This document shows positions 10,603 to 19,718 of a stretch of 34,507 nt of DNA, piece by piece. The DNA is taken from assembly GCA_024636675.1 (NCBI GenBank), contig JAGXGM010000043.1, positions 1 to 34,507 of the forward strand, read 5' to 3'. Position 1 is the first letter of the stretch, and every line of letters starts with the position of its first letter. Under the pieces are notes generated by a model. It was not told the origin of the DNA. It saw only the letters and a program-made list of their open reading frames with translations, and searched no databases. The stretch is from Hydrogenophilales bacterium. Its GTDB lineage: Bacteria; Pseudomonadota; Gammaproteobacteria; Burkholderiales; Thiobacillaceae. The translations under genes were made by a program, and so were the position numbers.

Positions 10603-11150
10603 CAAGGCGTCTCCTGTGGGTTGGGAACTTCTTTGACCAGCGCAGCCGGGATATCGTTCTGTGTCAGCAGGCTGCGGGTGCGATTCACCTCATCCATGGC
10701 GCTGAAGGGACCAACGCGCACACGATGGAACACGCCCTTGTCGGCGACCTCGCCGGTCTGGATAACGGCTTCGAGGCCGAGCATCGCCAGTTGTGCTTTC
10801 AGGTTGTCTGCATCATCGGCATTTTGGAACGCGCCTGCCTGCAGGTAATAGCGCGGCGCGACTTCGGCGGGCGCGGTGGACGGCGGCAGCACGCTTGGCG
10901 TATCGCTCGGCAGGACCTTGTAAAAGTCGAAGCTGGGCGCAGTCTCGGGCGTGGCGGGCGCGGGCTGGCTGGGAACCGCCGCCGGGGAGGCGGACGAGAA
11001 CGGATTGTTGCCGGTGACCCAGAGTGCCACGCCCACGGCGAGAATCGCGCCGATGATGAGGCCGATGAGAACGCCGCTGAAAACAGTACCGCCCTTGCGG
11101 GGATAAGCGCTGCCGGCGCGGTCGGTTCTTCGGGATTTAGGTTGTGCCAT
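10602..11150 (-). CDS. SPOR-domain inner-membrane protein (FtsN-like)
   Basis: 182 residues: a short basic cytoplasmic N-terminus (SRRTDRAGSAYPRKGG), one transmembrane helix (about 23-46), a Pro/Ala-rich periplasmic linker, and a C-terminal SPOR domain (YYLQAGAFQNADDADNLKAQ ... HRVRVGPF). SPOR domains bind glycan strands stripped of stem peptides at division sites. The layout is that of FtsN, but it is shorter and the essential FtsN segment cannot be identified. The ATG at 11150 is 2 bases after argS ends, so it is co-transcribed with argS and dsbA, an order I recall from other betaproteobacteria. Confidence 0.9.
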   Translation of the reverse strand: MAQPKSRRTDRAGSAYPRKGGTVFSGVLIGLIIGAILAVGVALWVTGNNPFSSASPAAVPSQPAPATPETAPSFDFYKVLPSDTPSVLPPSTAPAEVAPRYYLQAGAFQNADDADNLKAQLAMLGLEAVIQTGEVADKGVFHRVRVGPFSAMDEVNRTRSLLTQNDIPAALVKEVPNPQETP

Positions 11151-11152
11151 GG

Positions 11153-12826
11153 TTACATTTTCTCCGGAGCGGACACGCCGAGCAAGGCGAGGCCGTTGAC
11201 GATCGTGATGCGGGTGGCGTCGGCCAGCGCCAGCCGGGCGAGCTTCGTCGCCGCATCATCGACCAGGAATTTTTCGGCGTTGTACCACGCGTGGAAGTCG
11301 CCCGCCAGCATCTGCAGGTAGTGCACCAGCAGATGCGGCGCCAGGTCGCGCGCGGCGCCGGCGACGACCTCGGGGTATTCGGCCAGGCGCTGCATCAGCG
11401 CGAGTTCGTGCGGCGCGGCCAGCGGCGCGAGATCGACGGCGTCGAGTGCGGCGGGCGTATCGCCCCATTCTTCAAACACGCGGCAGATGCGCGCGTGGGC
11501 GTATTGCACGTAGAACACCGGGTTGTCGGTGTTTTTGGCGACTGCCAGATCGACGTCGAAGATGTATTCGGTATCGGCCTTGCGCGAGAGCAGGAAGAAG
11601 CGCACCGCGTCCTTGCTGGTCCAGTCGATGAGGTCGCGCAGGGTGACGTAGCTGCCGGCGCGCTTGGAGATCTTCACCTCCTCGCCGCCCCGCATCACCC
11701 GGATCATGGTGTGCAGCAGGTAGTCAGGATAGCCCTCGGGGATGCCGACGCCGGCCGCTTGCAGGCCGGCGCGCACGCGGGCGATGGTGCCGTGGTGGTC
11801 GGTGCCCTGGATGTTGATCGCGCGCTCGTAACCGCGCTCCCACTTGGCGATGTGATAGGCGACGTCGGGCACGAAATAGGTGTAGGTGCCGTCGGACTTC
11901 TTCATCACGCGGTCCTTGTCGTCGCCGTAATCGGTGGTCCGAAGCCACAGCGCGCCGTCCTGCGCGTAGGTCTTGCCGGCGTCGACCAGCTTTTGCACCG
12001 TCGCCGCGACGCGGCCGCTGGTGTACAGGCTCGACTCCAGATAGTAGTGGTCGAAGCGCACCGCGAAGGCCTTGAGGTCGAGGTCCTGCTCGTGGCGCAG
12101 ATAGGCGACGCCGAACTGGCGGATCGAATCGAGGTCGTCGACGTCGCCGGTGCCGGTGTATTCGCGGTCGTCCGACTTCACGGTCTTTTTCGCCAGAAAA
12201 TCCGCCGCGATGTCGGCGATGTAGTCGCCGTTATAGGCGGTTTCCGGCCACGCGGCGTCGCCCGGCTTTGCGCCTTTCGCGCGCGCCTGCACGCTGTTGG
12301 CCAGGGTGGCGATCTGCACCCCGGCGTCGTTGTAGTAGAACTCGCGGCACACTTCCCAGCCCTGCGCCGCATACAGATTGCAGATCGCGTCGCCGAGCGC
12401 CGCCTGGCGGCCGTGGCCGACGTGCAGCGGACCGGTCGGGTTGGCCGAGACGAATTCGACCAGCACCTTGTGGCCGCGGCCGGCGTCGCCGCGGCCGAAT
12501 TCCGCGCCTTCGGTGCGGACGCGCCGCACGATACCGTGCCAGGCCGCGGGCGTGAGGTGGAAGTTGATGAAGCCGGCACCGGCGATTTCGGCTCTTGCGA
12601 TCAGCGGGGACGCGGACAGTTCGGTCAGGATCAGCTGCGCCAGTTCGCGCGGGTTGCGCTTCAGCGGCCGCGCCAGCTGCATCGCGGCGTTGCTGGAAAA
12701 GTCGCCGTGGGCGGGGTTTTTCGGGCGTTCGATCTCGAGGCTGACCGGAGCGTCGGGCGCCACCGTTTCGAGGGCTGCGCCGATCAGCAGGGCGATCTGG
12801 TCTTTGAGCGGATGGGTGTCGGACAT
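11153..12826 (-). CDS. argS: Arginyl-tRNA synthetase
   Basis: Charges tRNA-Arg with arginine. 557 residues, normal for bacterial ArgRS. The N-terminal tRNA-binding (ArgN) domain is present, then the class I site with [13 protein letters not shown] (HVGH at 135-138), the KMSKS-equivalent VKISKRAG, and the C-terminal helical anticodon-binding DALR domain ([20 protein letters not shown] at the end). First gene of the argS-SPOR-dsbA-SDR run. The spacer before it (12827-13095) should hold its promoter, which I cannot pin down. The Shine-Dalgarno is weak. Confidence 0.98.
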   Translation of the reverse strand: MSDTHPLKDQIALLIGAALETVAPDAPVSLEIERPKNPAHGDFSSNAAMQLARPLKRNPRELAQLILTELSASPLIARAEIAGAGFINFHLTPAAWHGIVRRVRTEGAEFGRGDAGRGHKVLVEFVSANPTGPLHVGHGRQAALGDAICNLYAAQGWEVCREFYYNDAGVQIATLANSVQARAKGAKPGDAAWPETAYNGDYIADIAADFLAKKTVKSDDREYTGTGDVDDLDSIRQFGVAYLRHEQDLDLKAFAVRFDHYYLESSLYTSGRVAATVQKLVDAGKTYAQDGALWLRTTDYGDDKDRVMKKSDGTYTYFVPDVAYHIAKWERGYERAINIQGTDHHGTIARVRAGLQAAGVGIPEGYPDYLLHTMIRVMRGGEEVKISKRAGSYVTLRDLIDWTSKDAVRFFLLSRKADTEYIFDVDLAVAKNTDNPVFYVQYAHARICRVFEEWGDTPAALDAVDLAPLAAPHELALMQRLAEYPEVVAGAARDLAPHLLVHYLQMLAGDFHAWYNAEKFLVDDAATKLARLALADATRITIVNGLALLGVSAPEKM

Positions 12827-13095
12827 GGGCTTACAAAGAGGACGCCAACCCGCACGTCTTCAGTGTTCGAAATGAGTAGCCCGCGATTATAAGCGCCGCG
12901 CGCGGGGCATCAAAACGTGGGTGTTCTAAACTGGAAATGCGCCGAATGGAAAAGACGAGAATCTTCCGCATGCTGCGTTACAAATCTTCGCCAAGTGTTC
13001 AACCTGGCTGCGGTTTGCGCCTTGCCTGCGCAAGATTTCGCCATTTCCATTAACACTGTCACGCAGCGCAAACGTTCGATCAGCGCACTGCCAGT
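12827..13095. other. Spacer between priA end and argS start
   Basis: 269 bases with no gene I can support. CAAATCTTCGCC (from about 12981) and CAAGATTTCGCC (from about 13031) are similar copies some 50 bases apart, and could be an old duplication. No clear terminator for priA is seen. Confidence 0.4.
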
Positions 13096-15255
13096 TCAAA
13101 ACACCAGCGGGTCGACGTCGAGCGACCAGCGTGCCACGCGCGGCCGGATGGTATCGAACTGCGGCCGCCAGTCTCGCACGAACGCCTGCAGGGCCTGGCG
13201 CTGCGCCGACTGGATCAGCAGCTGCGCGCGCTCCAGATTGGCCACGCGCGCCATCGGCGCCGGGGTGGCGGCGAACACGCTGACCGCCGCGCTGTCGGGC
13301 GCCAGCGCGGCGGCGCGCTGCAGGAAGGCCAGCGCCGCGTCCATCGTTGGCGCCTCGGCGCGCAGCAGGACCTGGCGCGTGAACGGCGGCAGGTCGAGTT
13401 GGCGGCGTTCGGCCAGCAGCGCCCGCGCGTAGCCGGGGTAGTCGTGACGCTGCAGGTAGCGGAACAGCGGATGATCGGGGAAGGCGGTCTGGATCAACAC
13501 GCGGCCGGGTTTGTCGGCGCGCCCGGCGCGTCCGGCCACCTGCATCAGCTGGGCGAACAGGCGCTCAGTGGCGCGGAAGTCGGGGCTGTAGAGCGCACCG
13601 TCGGTGTCGAGGATCAGCGCCAGCGTCATGTTGGGGAAATCGTGGCCCTTCGCCAGCATCTGGGTGCCGACCAGGATGTCGATCTCGCCGCCGTGCACCG
13701 CCGCCCCGAGTTCGGCCCAGGCGCGCGGGCGCATGGTGTCGCGGTCGATGCGGCGGATGCGCGCAGCGGGCAGCAGCGCGGTGAGCGTCTCCTCCAGGCG
13801 CTGGGTGCCCTGCCCGAGCGGCTTCAAGTCCGGATTGCCGCAGCCCGGGCATGCGGACGGGATGCGCGTCTCGAGCCCGCAATGGTGGCATTTCAGGCGA
13901 TGTGAAGTGCGGTGCAGCACCAGCCGCGCCGAGCAGCGCGGGCAGGGCGACACCCAGCCGCAGCTTGGGCAGTACAGCGCCGGCGCGTAGCCGCGGCGGT
14001 TGAGAAAGACCAGACTCTGCTCGCCGCGCGCCAGGGTCTCGGTGAGCGTCTGCAGGGCGGGCCGGGTGAGGCCGTTGTCGAGTGGAATGTGCTTGAGGTC
14101 GACCAGTTCGATGTCCGGCAGCCGCGCCTGGCTGATCGCGCGCTGCGTAAGCTCGATCAGCCGGTAACGCCCGGATAGCGCCTGCGCGTAGCTTTCCAGC
14201 GAGGGGGTGGCGGAACCGAGCACCACCAGCACGCCGCACTGCTTGCCGCGTGCGATGGCGACGTCGCGTGCCGAATAGCGCAGGCTGTCCTGCTGCTTGA
14301 ACGATGCGTCGTGCTCCTCGTCCACCACGATCAGTCCCAGCCGCGGTAGCGGCGCGAACACCGACAGCCGGGTGCCGAGCAGGATGTCGCAGTCGGGCGC
14401 GGCAAGCCAGTTCTCGGCGCGCGCCTTCTCGGCCAGGCCGCTGTGCAGGGTGGCGAAGCGTCGCCCGGGAAAGCGGCGGCGGAAATGCTGCTCCAGTTGC
14501 GGGGTCAGTGCGATTTCGGGGATCAGGACCAGCGCCTGCCGGCCGCGCGCCAGCACCGCGTCGATCAGGCGCAGATACAGCTCGCTCTTGCCGCTGCCGG
14601 TGACGCCGTGGACCAGGTGGACGCCGAATTTCCCCAGCGCGGGCAGCAGCGACTCGAGCGCGGCCTGCTGCCCGGCGGTGGCCGGGGGCGACTCGGCCGT
14701 TAGTGGCGCGTCGGCTGTTGCGGGGGGGGCGCTGGTCCACGCAGCCCAGCCGGCCGCCACCAGCGCGGCGGCGTGGCGGCCTTGCTTCTGCGCGCGCAAG
14801 GCGTCGCGCGCCTGCGGCGCCGCGCGCAAGGCATCGAGCAGGGCGCGCTGCGCGCGGGCACGGGCGCCGGGTTCGGCGGCCTGCCCGGCTGCGGTCAGCA
14901 CCAGCCAGGGCGTATCGGCGACGAAGGGTGTGGGGTTTTTCAGGCGCGGCGGCAGGGTGGCGAGCAGGATCGCGCCCAGCGGATAGTGGTAATAGTCAGC
15001 GCAAAACTGCGCCAGTCGGAGGATGTCTGGCGCCAGCGCAGGGCGGTCGTCCAGCACGCGGATCACATCGCGCAGCTTGTCCGCGCCAACCGCGCTGTCG
15101 GCCACCGGGCCCAGTGCGATGCCGACCTGGCAGGTGCGGCCGAACGGCACTTCGACCAGACTCCCGAGCTGCACCGCGCCTGCGCCGTCCGGCAGGCGAT
15201 AGTCGAACAACCGGTGGAGCGGCGTATCGAGCGCGACCTGGAGGATGGACGGCAT
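13096..15255 (-). CDS. priA: Primosomal protein N' (replication restart helicase PriA)
   Basis: 3'-5' DNA helicase that recognises stalled forks and reloads the replisome. 719 residues: N-terminal DNA-binding domain (LFDYRLPDGAG ... VEVPFGR), superfamily 2 helicase motor with Walker A GVTGSGKS (217-224, Lys223) and DEEH (312-315), GSATPS, and a zinc cluster starting with Cys429 and Cys432 and going on as CPRC, CHHCG and CPGCG, so all eight Cys are there. Helicase C-motifs DTDGALYSPDFR and QVAGRAGR follow. Its start (ATG 15255) has no good Shine-Dalgarno. The upstream region carries a DnaA-box-like palindrome, noted separately. Confidence 0.98.
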   Translation of the reverse strand: MPSILQVALDTPLHRLFDYRLPDGAGAVQLGSLVEVPFGRTCQVGIALGPVADSAVGADKLRDVIRVLDDRPALAPDILRLAQFCADYYHYPLGAILLATLPPRLKNPTPFVADTPWLVLTAAGQAAEPGARARAQRALLDALRAAPQARDALRAQKQGRHAAALVAAGWAAWTSAPPATADAPLTAESPPATAGQQAALESLLPALGKFGVHLVHGVTGSGKSELYLRLIDAVLARGRQALVLIPEIALTPQLEQHFRRRFPGRRFATLHSGLAEKARAENWLAAPDCDILLGTRLSVFAPLPRLGLIVVDEEHDASFKQQDSLRYSARDVAIARGKQCGVLVVLGSATPSLESYAQALSGRYRLIELTQRAISQARLPDIELVDLKHIPLDNGLTRPALQTLTETLARGEQSLVFLNRRGYAPALYCPSCGWVSPCPRCSARLVLHRTSHRLKCHHCGLETRIPSACPGCGNPDLKPLGQGTQRLEETLTALLPAARIRRIDRDTMRPRAWAELGAAVHGGEIDILVGTQMLAKGHDFPNMTLALILDTDGALYSPDFRATERLFAQLMQVAGRAGRADKPGRVLIQTAFPDHPLFRYLQRHDYPGYARALLAERRQLDLPPFTRQVLLRAEAPTMDAALAFLQRAAALAPDSAAVSVFAATPAPMARVANLERAQLLIQSAQRQALQAFVRDWRPQFDTIRPRVARWSLDVDPLVF

Positions 15256-15326
15256 GTTAGCGGCGAATCTTGATCGAATGTAAGGGAAAGTTCACTAAGT
15301 GGCTGTTTGCCAAGCCTTATTTTGTG

Positions 15327-15349
15327 TTGTCCACGCAAGCTGTGGATAA
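15327..15349. promoter_or_regulatory. Perfect DnaA box paired with a degenerate one, upstream of priA
   Basis: TGTGGATAA (15341-15349) is the exact complement of the DnaA box TTATCCACA. TTGTCCACG (15327-15335), 7 of 9 to the same consensus, faces it 5 bases away, so the two form an interrupted palindrome. It lies about 75-95 bases before the priA start codon. Confidence 0.55.
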
Positions 15350-15549
15350 TTGTGTGGGCGATTTGTGTTGACTGGCCTCAAACGCCCGTATTCAGGGAGG
15401 GAGGCGCCACAGGCTAAAAAGCAGGCACGCCAGGAATTTGATAACTTTCAATGACTTATAAACATGCCCGTGCTGTCAAGGGATTGAAACAAAAAAAGTT
15501 CCCCTGCGTCAGAAATGTGCATAAGTCAATGCTTCTTTGCATGGTTTTA

Positions 15550-15586
15550 CAAGGGCCTGCGCACCATTTCAGTGCGCAGGCCCTTG
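15550..15586 (-). terminator. Long hairpin, likely terminator of the Tim44-like gene
   Basis: A perfect 15-bp stem, CAAGGGCCTGCGCAC (15550-15564) with its complement (15572-15586), loop CATTTCA. It begins 7 bases after the stop of the - strand Tim44-like gene. The T-run is poor on both strands (TAAAACC on -, TTTATTC on +), so termination rests on stem strength. Confidence 0.65.
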
Positions 15587-15592
15587 TTTATT

Positions 15593-16432
15593 CTAGCTTT
15601 GTTGCTGTTGGATGCCGGCAATGATCCAACCGCCCTGGCCGCTGGCCGGTTTGGTGAGGTGCCAGATTTCGTCGAGCAGTACGGCGTCCTGATCGGCTGC
15701 TTCGCGCACCTGGCCGGTGAAGCGCACGCTGACGACGTGGCGGTTGCCTTCGTCGGTGGCTTCCAGCACCTCGGCGTCGAGCACCATGACGTCGGTGGTC
15801 TGGGCGGCATCGCCGCGTTCGGCCAGCTGCATGCTGATTTCAGCGAACACCTCGGGCGAGGTGAAGGCGCGCAGGTCATCCAGGTTGGCGGCGTCGAACG
15901 CCGCCTGCAGGCGGATGAAGTTGAGCTTGGCCTCGCGCGCGAAGGCGTCGGCGTCGAAGCCGGGCGGAAAGGCGCCGACCATGGCGCCGCCGCCCAAGGC
16001 GGCGGTACTTTGGTCAAATGCGGCGGGTCCTTGCTGCGGCATGCCGGCGCCGGCGTACTGCATCGCCGGTGCGGCCGGCGCATTGCGCCGCATAAAGAAG
16101 CGGAACAGCATGAAGGCGGCCATCGCCAGCAGCGCCAGCATCAGGAAGCTCGCCATTTCCTCACCCAGCCCGAGATGGGAAAACAGCGCAGCCAGCCCCA
16201 AACCGGCGGCCAGACCGGCGATGGGGCCCATCCACGAGCGCTTCTGCGGCGCGGTAGTCGGCGCGGTGCCGGTCTGCTGGCGCTGCGGCGTCGGCGCGAC
16301 GTTCTGCTTGGCCGGCGCGGCGCGCTGCATGCCGAAGGATTTGCTGCCGCCCATGCGGCGCGCTTCGGCGTCGGGCACGATGAAGGAAAAGCCGATGAAG
16401 ACGGCAAACAGGCTGATCAGAATGGATTTCAT
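15593..16432 (-). CDS. Tim44-like domain membrane protein
   Basis: 279 residues. An N-terminal signal/anchor (MKSILISLFAVFIGFSFIVPDAEA) is followed by a Gln/Pro/Thr-rich stretch, one or two membrane helices in SWMGPIAGLAAGLGLAALF and MASFLMLALLAMAAFMLFRF (about 67-112), a basic stop FMRRN, and a C-terminal Tim44/MRPL45-type domain (about 155-275; FDADAFAREAKLNFIRLQAAFD, then a cone-shaped alpha/beta fold ending in EIWHLTKP...GWIIAGIQQ). Bacterial homologues are common; their function is not established. GGAAACACC precedes the ATG at 16432. It is 52 bases after hemE, probably the same transcript. Confidence 0.88.
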   Translation of the reverse strand: MKSILISLFAVFIGFSFIVPDAEARRMGGSKSFGMQRAAPAKQNVAPTPQRQQTGTAPTTAPQKRSWMGPIAGLAAGLGLAALFSHLGLGEEMASFLMLALLAMAAFMLFRFFMRRNAPAAPAMQYAGAGMPQQGPAAFDQSTAALGGGAMVGAFPPGFDADAFAREAKLNFIRLQAAFDAANLDDLRAFTSPEVFAEISMQLAERGDAAQTTDVMVLDAEVLEATDEGNRHVVSVRFTGQVREAADQDAVLLDEIWHLTKPASGQGGWIIAGIQQQQS

Positions 16433-16484
16433 GGTGTTTCCAATAATATAAAGTCAGACGGGGTGGTTCGGATGGACTGGAAAA

Positions 16485-17552
16485 TCAGGCCGCGCGCACT
16501 GCGCGGCTGTGGTCGTGCACCGCCTCGACCAGTACGCTGACGTTGTCGGGGTTGGTGAACTGCGAAATACCGTGCCCGAGGTTGAATACATGGCCGGGGT
16601 GGTTGCCATAGCTGTCGATGATACGGCTGGCTTCGGCGCGGATGCTCTCCGGCGTGCCGTGCAGGGCGGTGGGGTCGAGGTTGCCCTGCAGTGCCACCTG
16701 GTTGCCTACCCGGCGGCGCGCCTCGCCGATATCGAGCGTCCAGTCCAGCCCCACCGCGTCGGCGCCGATGCCAGCCATGGCTTCCAGCCAGTTACCGCCG
16801 CCCTTGGTGAAGATGATGCTGGGCACGCGCCGGCCTTCGCGTTCTTTGATCAGGCCGGCGATGATGCGTTCCATGTAGTCGAGCGAGAATTCGCGATAGG
16901 CGTGCGGAGTGAGGCTGCCGCCCCAGGAATCGAAAATCATCACCGCCTGCGCGCCGGCCTCGATCTGCGCATTCAAATAGTCGATCACCGCGCGGGTGTT
17001 CACCTCCAGAATGCGGTGCAACAGGTCGGGGCGGCTGTAGAGCATGGTCTTGATGTGGCGGTAGTCGTCCGAGCCGCCGCCTTCGACCATGTAGCAGGCC
17101 AGCGTGTAGGGGCTGCCGGAAAAGCCGATCAACGGTACCGACCCATCGAGCGCGCGGCGGATCGAGCGCACTGCGTCCATCACGTAGCCGAGCTTGTCGG
17201 TGGGGTCGGGCGGGGAAAGGTCGCGGATTTCCCATTCGTCGCGCAGCGGGCGCTCGAAGCGCGGGCCTTCGCCCTGCGAAAAATACAAGCCCAGGCCCAT
17301 CGCGTCGGGCACGGTGAGAATATCGGAAAATAGGATGGCGGCGTCGAGCGGATAGCGCGCCAGCGGCTGCAGCGTCACCTCGGTCGCCAGATCAGGCGTC
17401 TTGCACAGGGTCAGGAAGTCGCCGGCGCGGGCGCGGGTGGCGTTGTATTCCGGCAAATAGCGGCCGGCCTGGCGCATCAGCCACATCGGCGTGTATTCAG
17501 TGGGTTGGCGCTGCAGCGCACGCAGGAAAGTATCGTTCTTGAGGGCAGACAT
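16485..17552 (-). CDS. hemE: Uroporphyrinogen decarboxylase
   Basis: Fifth step of heme synthesis from glutamate: removes four carboxyl groups from uroporphyrinogen III to give coproporphyrinogen III, in the cytoplasm. 355 residues, as usual. Signature [11 protein letters not shown] is at 26-36, the substrate-binding Asp is in FSDIL, and [16 protein letters not shown] and [13 protein letters not shown] are also conserved. ATG at 17552 without a clear Shine-Dalgarno. The spacer upstream (17553-17780) holds nothing I recognise. Confidence 0.98.
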   Translation of the reverse strand: MSALKNDTFLRALQRQPTEYTPMWLMRQAGRYLPEYNATRARAGDFLTLCKTPDLATEVTLQPLARYPLDAAILFSDILTVPDAMGLGLYFSQGEGPRFERPLRDEWEIRDLSPPDPTDKLGYVMDAVRSIRRALDGSVPLIGFSGSPYTLACYMVEGGGSDDYRHIKTMLYSRPDLLHRILEVNTRAVIDYLNAQIEAGAQAVMIFDSWGGSLTPHAYREFSLDYMERIIAGLIKEREGRRVPSIIFTKGGGNWLEAMAGIGADAVGLDWTLDIGEARRRVGNQVALQGNLDPTALHGTPESIRAEASRIIDSYGNHPGHVFNLGHGISQFTNPDNVSVLVEAVHDHSRAVRAA

Positions 17553-17780
17553 GGGGCAGGCCGGGACGCAAAACCAGCATTTTAGCAGGCTTGATGCCCT
17601 CGGCCCCTGAGGCGCCGCCGGATCATCTGCGGCGGAAACGCCATGCCTCGCGGCCGGCCAAGCCGCGCTTGATGCGGGTGGGAAGCGTCATTGCGTGCGC
17701 CTCGTTCGGATCATCGCGATTGCGTTTTAGCGACTTGACACAGCCCAGCGGCAGGCGCGTAGTCCGCGCGCTGTGCAGGG

Positions 17781-18194
17781 TTAGTTGAATCGCTGCATTT
17801 GCCCGTAAGCCTGGCGTGCCGCGCGGTCATGCTTTTCTGTCCGGATCCTGCGGTGCGCCACGTCTAGCGCGCGATCGAGACGCTTGAATTCGCGTGCATC
17901 AATCCGGCCATCGGCGCGGAAATGCTGTTCCATGGCGCGAATGTTGCGTTGCTGCTGCATCAATTCGCGGAATTCGAAGCGGGTCAGCTGGCCCGCGCGT
18001 TTTCCGGCCCGGATGCGCTGCGCCTGGCGATCCTGGCGTGCGTTGACTTGCTGGCCATACGCCCAGCTTTGCTGGTAGACCTGCTGGTGGTGCCGGCTGT
18101 CATGGCCCCAGGCCGCCTGCGCGCCGGTTGCCCCCAAGCCCAGGATCCCCAGTGCCAGAACACCGAAGGTTTTAGTCAACAGAATGCTTTTCAT
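17781..18194 (-). CDS. Small secreted basic protein, function unknown
   Basis: 137 residues from the ATG at 18194, which has AAGGAGCGACAC before it and begins a clear signal peptide (MKSILLTKTFGVLALGILGL...AQA). The mature part starts WGHDSRHHQQVYQQSW and is rich in Arg, Gln and His, all helical in outlook, with no Cys. Two similar segments, AGQLTRFEFRELMQQ and DGRIDAREFKRLDRA, look like worn EF-hand halves but lack the full set of calcium ligands. Size, periplasmic location and helix-rich basic make-up recall Spy/CpxP-type stress proteins, but the LTxxQ motif is missing, so I do not name it. Phased GTAAC repeats lie 97-127 bases upstream. Confidence 0.75.
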   Translation of the reverse strand: MKSILLTKTFGVLALGILGLGATGAQAAWGHDSRHHQQVYQQSWAYGQQVNARQDRQAQRIRAGKRAGQLTRFEFRELMQQQRNIRAMEQHFRADGRIDAREFKRLDRALDVAHRRIRTEKHDRAARQAYGQMQRFN

Positions 18195-18290
18195 GTGTCG
18201 CTCCTTTTCAGTTGTGGGTGTCGCTGGCTTCATTTCGTCAGCGGACAACTGCACTGTAGGAGCGCTGTGTAAGCGGCATGTTTGGTGTGG

Positions 18291-18321
18291 GTAACAAGAT
18301 GTAACGCCAGGTAAGCGTAAC
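18291..18321. promoter_or_regulatory. Phased GTAAC direct repeats, possible OmpR/CpxR-family site
   Basis: GTAAC at 18291, GTAAC at 18301, GTAAG at 18311 and GTAAC at 18317; another GTAAG at 18269. The first three are exactly 10 bp apart, i.e. on one face of the helix, like the GTAAA-N5-GTAAA site of CpxR. It lies between the divergent small secreted protein gene (start 18194, -) and the porin gene (start 18481, +). Confidence 0.45.
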
Positions 18322-18480
18322 GCGGCTCATGTTTTGCGCAGACCTGCCGATATATCAGGACGGACAAGCGCTAATCCATCTTGTGCCCTCAGTTGGAAAA
18401 CAGAGCAAACGTCGACCCCGTACGTAAGCAAGTCAAAATTTAATGCTTTTCTCAAACAACCCGCGTCGTAGGAGACCCTG

Positions 18481-19650
18481 ATGCAACTGAATAAACTCGC
18501 GGCCACGCTTGCCGCATTGGGACTGGCTGTGCCCAGTCTGGCCTTGGCCACCAACGGTATGGTGATGGAGGCTTACGGCCCGATTGCCACAGGGATGGGC
18601 GGCGCTGCCATGGCCTATGACAACGGTACCGCCGCGCTGGCGAACAACCCGGCCACGCTGGGTCTGATGGCGAACGGCAGCCGGCTGGACGTGATGCTGG
18701 GTTTCGTCGGCCCGAATGTGGAGGCTTCCATGGGCTTGGGCAAATCCGATGCCGACGCCTTCTATATGCCCGCCATCGGCTATGTGAAAAAGCAGGGCAA
18801 GCTGGTCTATGGCGTGGGTATCTACGGCCAGGGCGGAATGGGCACCGAATACGCCAGCGGCGACATGGCGCAGGTGGGCGTGGGTCGGCTGATCTTCCCG
18901 CTCGCCTACAGCGTCAATGACCGTCTCAACGTGGGCGGCAGCGTCGACGTCGTGTGGGGTGGAATGGATCTGGTGGCTGATCTCAATCCCTTCAATCCGG
19001 GTAAAGAGATCAACTTCAAGGACGACAGCGACTTCACCGGCGAGGCCAAGGGTTACAGTCTGGCGGCCAAGCTCGGCTTCACCTATAAACTCAACGATGC
19101 GCTGACCGTCGGCGGCGTCTACCAGACGGCCGGCAACCTGCCCGACCTCAAGGGTGGCGGCTACAAGGTGGAAGGCTTCGACATGCCTGCCATGCTCGGC
19201 CTCGGCCTGGCCTGGCAGGCGAACGAGCGCCTGATGGTCGCGGCCGACGTCAAGGACGTGATGTGGGGCCGCACCATGAATACGGTGACCATTTACCAGA
19301 ATGGCGTGGTCGTCGCGCCGTTCACGCAGAACTGGGACGACCAGATCGTGCTGTCGCTGGGTCTGGCCTATCAATTCAGCGATGCCTTCACCGGTCGCAT
19401 TGGCTACAACCACGGCAAGAATCCGATCCCGGACCAGAACGTCAACTACCTGTGGCCGGCAATCATTGAAGACCATTACACGGTAGGCTTTGGCTATGCC
19501 CTCAATAAGCAGTCCGAGCTCAATTTCGGCCTGAGCTATGCGCCGGAAGTGTCGGTGACGGGAACCGGCCCCACACCTGGCGGTAACGGCGGCATGACCA
19601 TCGAGCACAGCCAGGTGAACTGGCAACTGATGTACAGCTACAAGTTCTGA
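18481..19650 (+). CDS. OmpP1/FadL/TodX-family outer-membrane transporter
   Basis: 389 residues. Signal peptide MQLNKLAATLAALGLAVPSLALA, then the hatch-like N-terminus (TNGMVMEAYGPIATGMGGAAMAYDNGTAALANNPATLG) that in FadL plugs the barrel, then alternating amphipathic strands ending in an aromatic-terminated last strand (NWQLMYSYKF) as in outer-membrane barrels. The family takes up long-chain fatty acids or other hydrophobic compounds; the substrate here is unknown, so I give no symbol. TAGGAG (18469-18474) precedes the ATG. It is a single-gene unit: terminator just after it, convergent neighbour beyond. Confidence 0.9.
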   Translation: MQLNKLAATLAALGLAVPSLALATNGMVMEAYGPIATGMGGAAMAYDNGTAALANNPATLGLMANGSRLDVMLGFVGPNVEASMGLGKSDADAFYMPAIGYVKKQGKLVYGVGIYGQGGMGTEYASGDMAQVGVGRLIFPLAYSVNDRLNVGGSVDVVWGGMDLVADLNPFNPGKEINFKDDSDFTGEAKGYSLAAKLGFTYKLNDALTVGGVYQTAGNLPDLKGGGYKVEGFDMPAMLGLGLAWQANERLMVAADVKDVMWGRTMNTVTIYQNGVVVAPFTQNWDDQIVLSLGLAYQFSDAFTGRIGYNHGKNPIPDQNVNYLWPAIIEDHYTVGFGYALNKQSELNFGLSYAPEVSVTGTGPTPGGNGGMTIEHSQVNWQLMYSYKF

Positions 19651-19670
19651 TCGGCTGTTGCATCAACCTG

Positions 19671-19704
19671 AAAGGCCGGGCGCATCATGCGCCCGGCCTT
19701 TTTT
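19671..19704 (+). terminator. Rho-independent terminator of the porin gene
   Basis: GGCCGGGCGC (19674-19683) and GCGCCCGGCC (19689-19698) close on ATCAT, followed by six T. The AAA before the stem may let it also serve the convergent lipoprotein gene (ends 19719). Confidence 0.95.
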
Positions 19705-19718
19705 ATTGACGTGGCCGG

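Larger units (their letters stand above)
15256..15592. other. Regulatory region upstream of priA
   Basis: 337 bases without a gene. Contents: a DnaA-box-like palindrome (15327-15349), an inverted pair TGACTTAT (15452-15459) / ATAAGTCA (15521-15528) 61 bases apart, and a long hairpin at 15550-15586. It should contain the priA promoter on the - strand. A short + strand transcript ending at the hairpin is possible, but I see no good promoter for it. Confidence 0.5.

Noticed and set aside
11144-12892. A 582-codon open frame on the + strand opposite argS
   Set aside because: Antisense shadow of argS, with low-complexity composition.
13018-13030. The 13-mer GCCTTGCCTGCGC also found at 30586-30598
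   Set aside because: In 34 kb of GC-rich sequence several shared 13-mers are expected by chance, and the flanks do not match.
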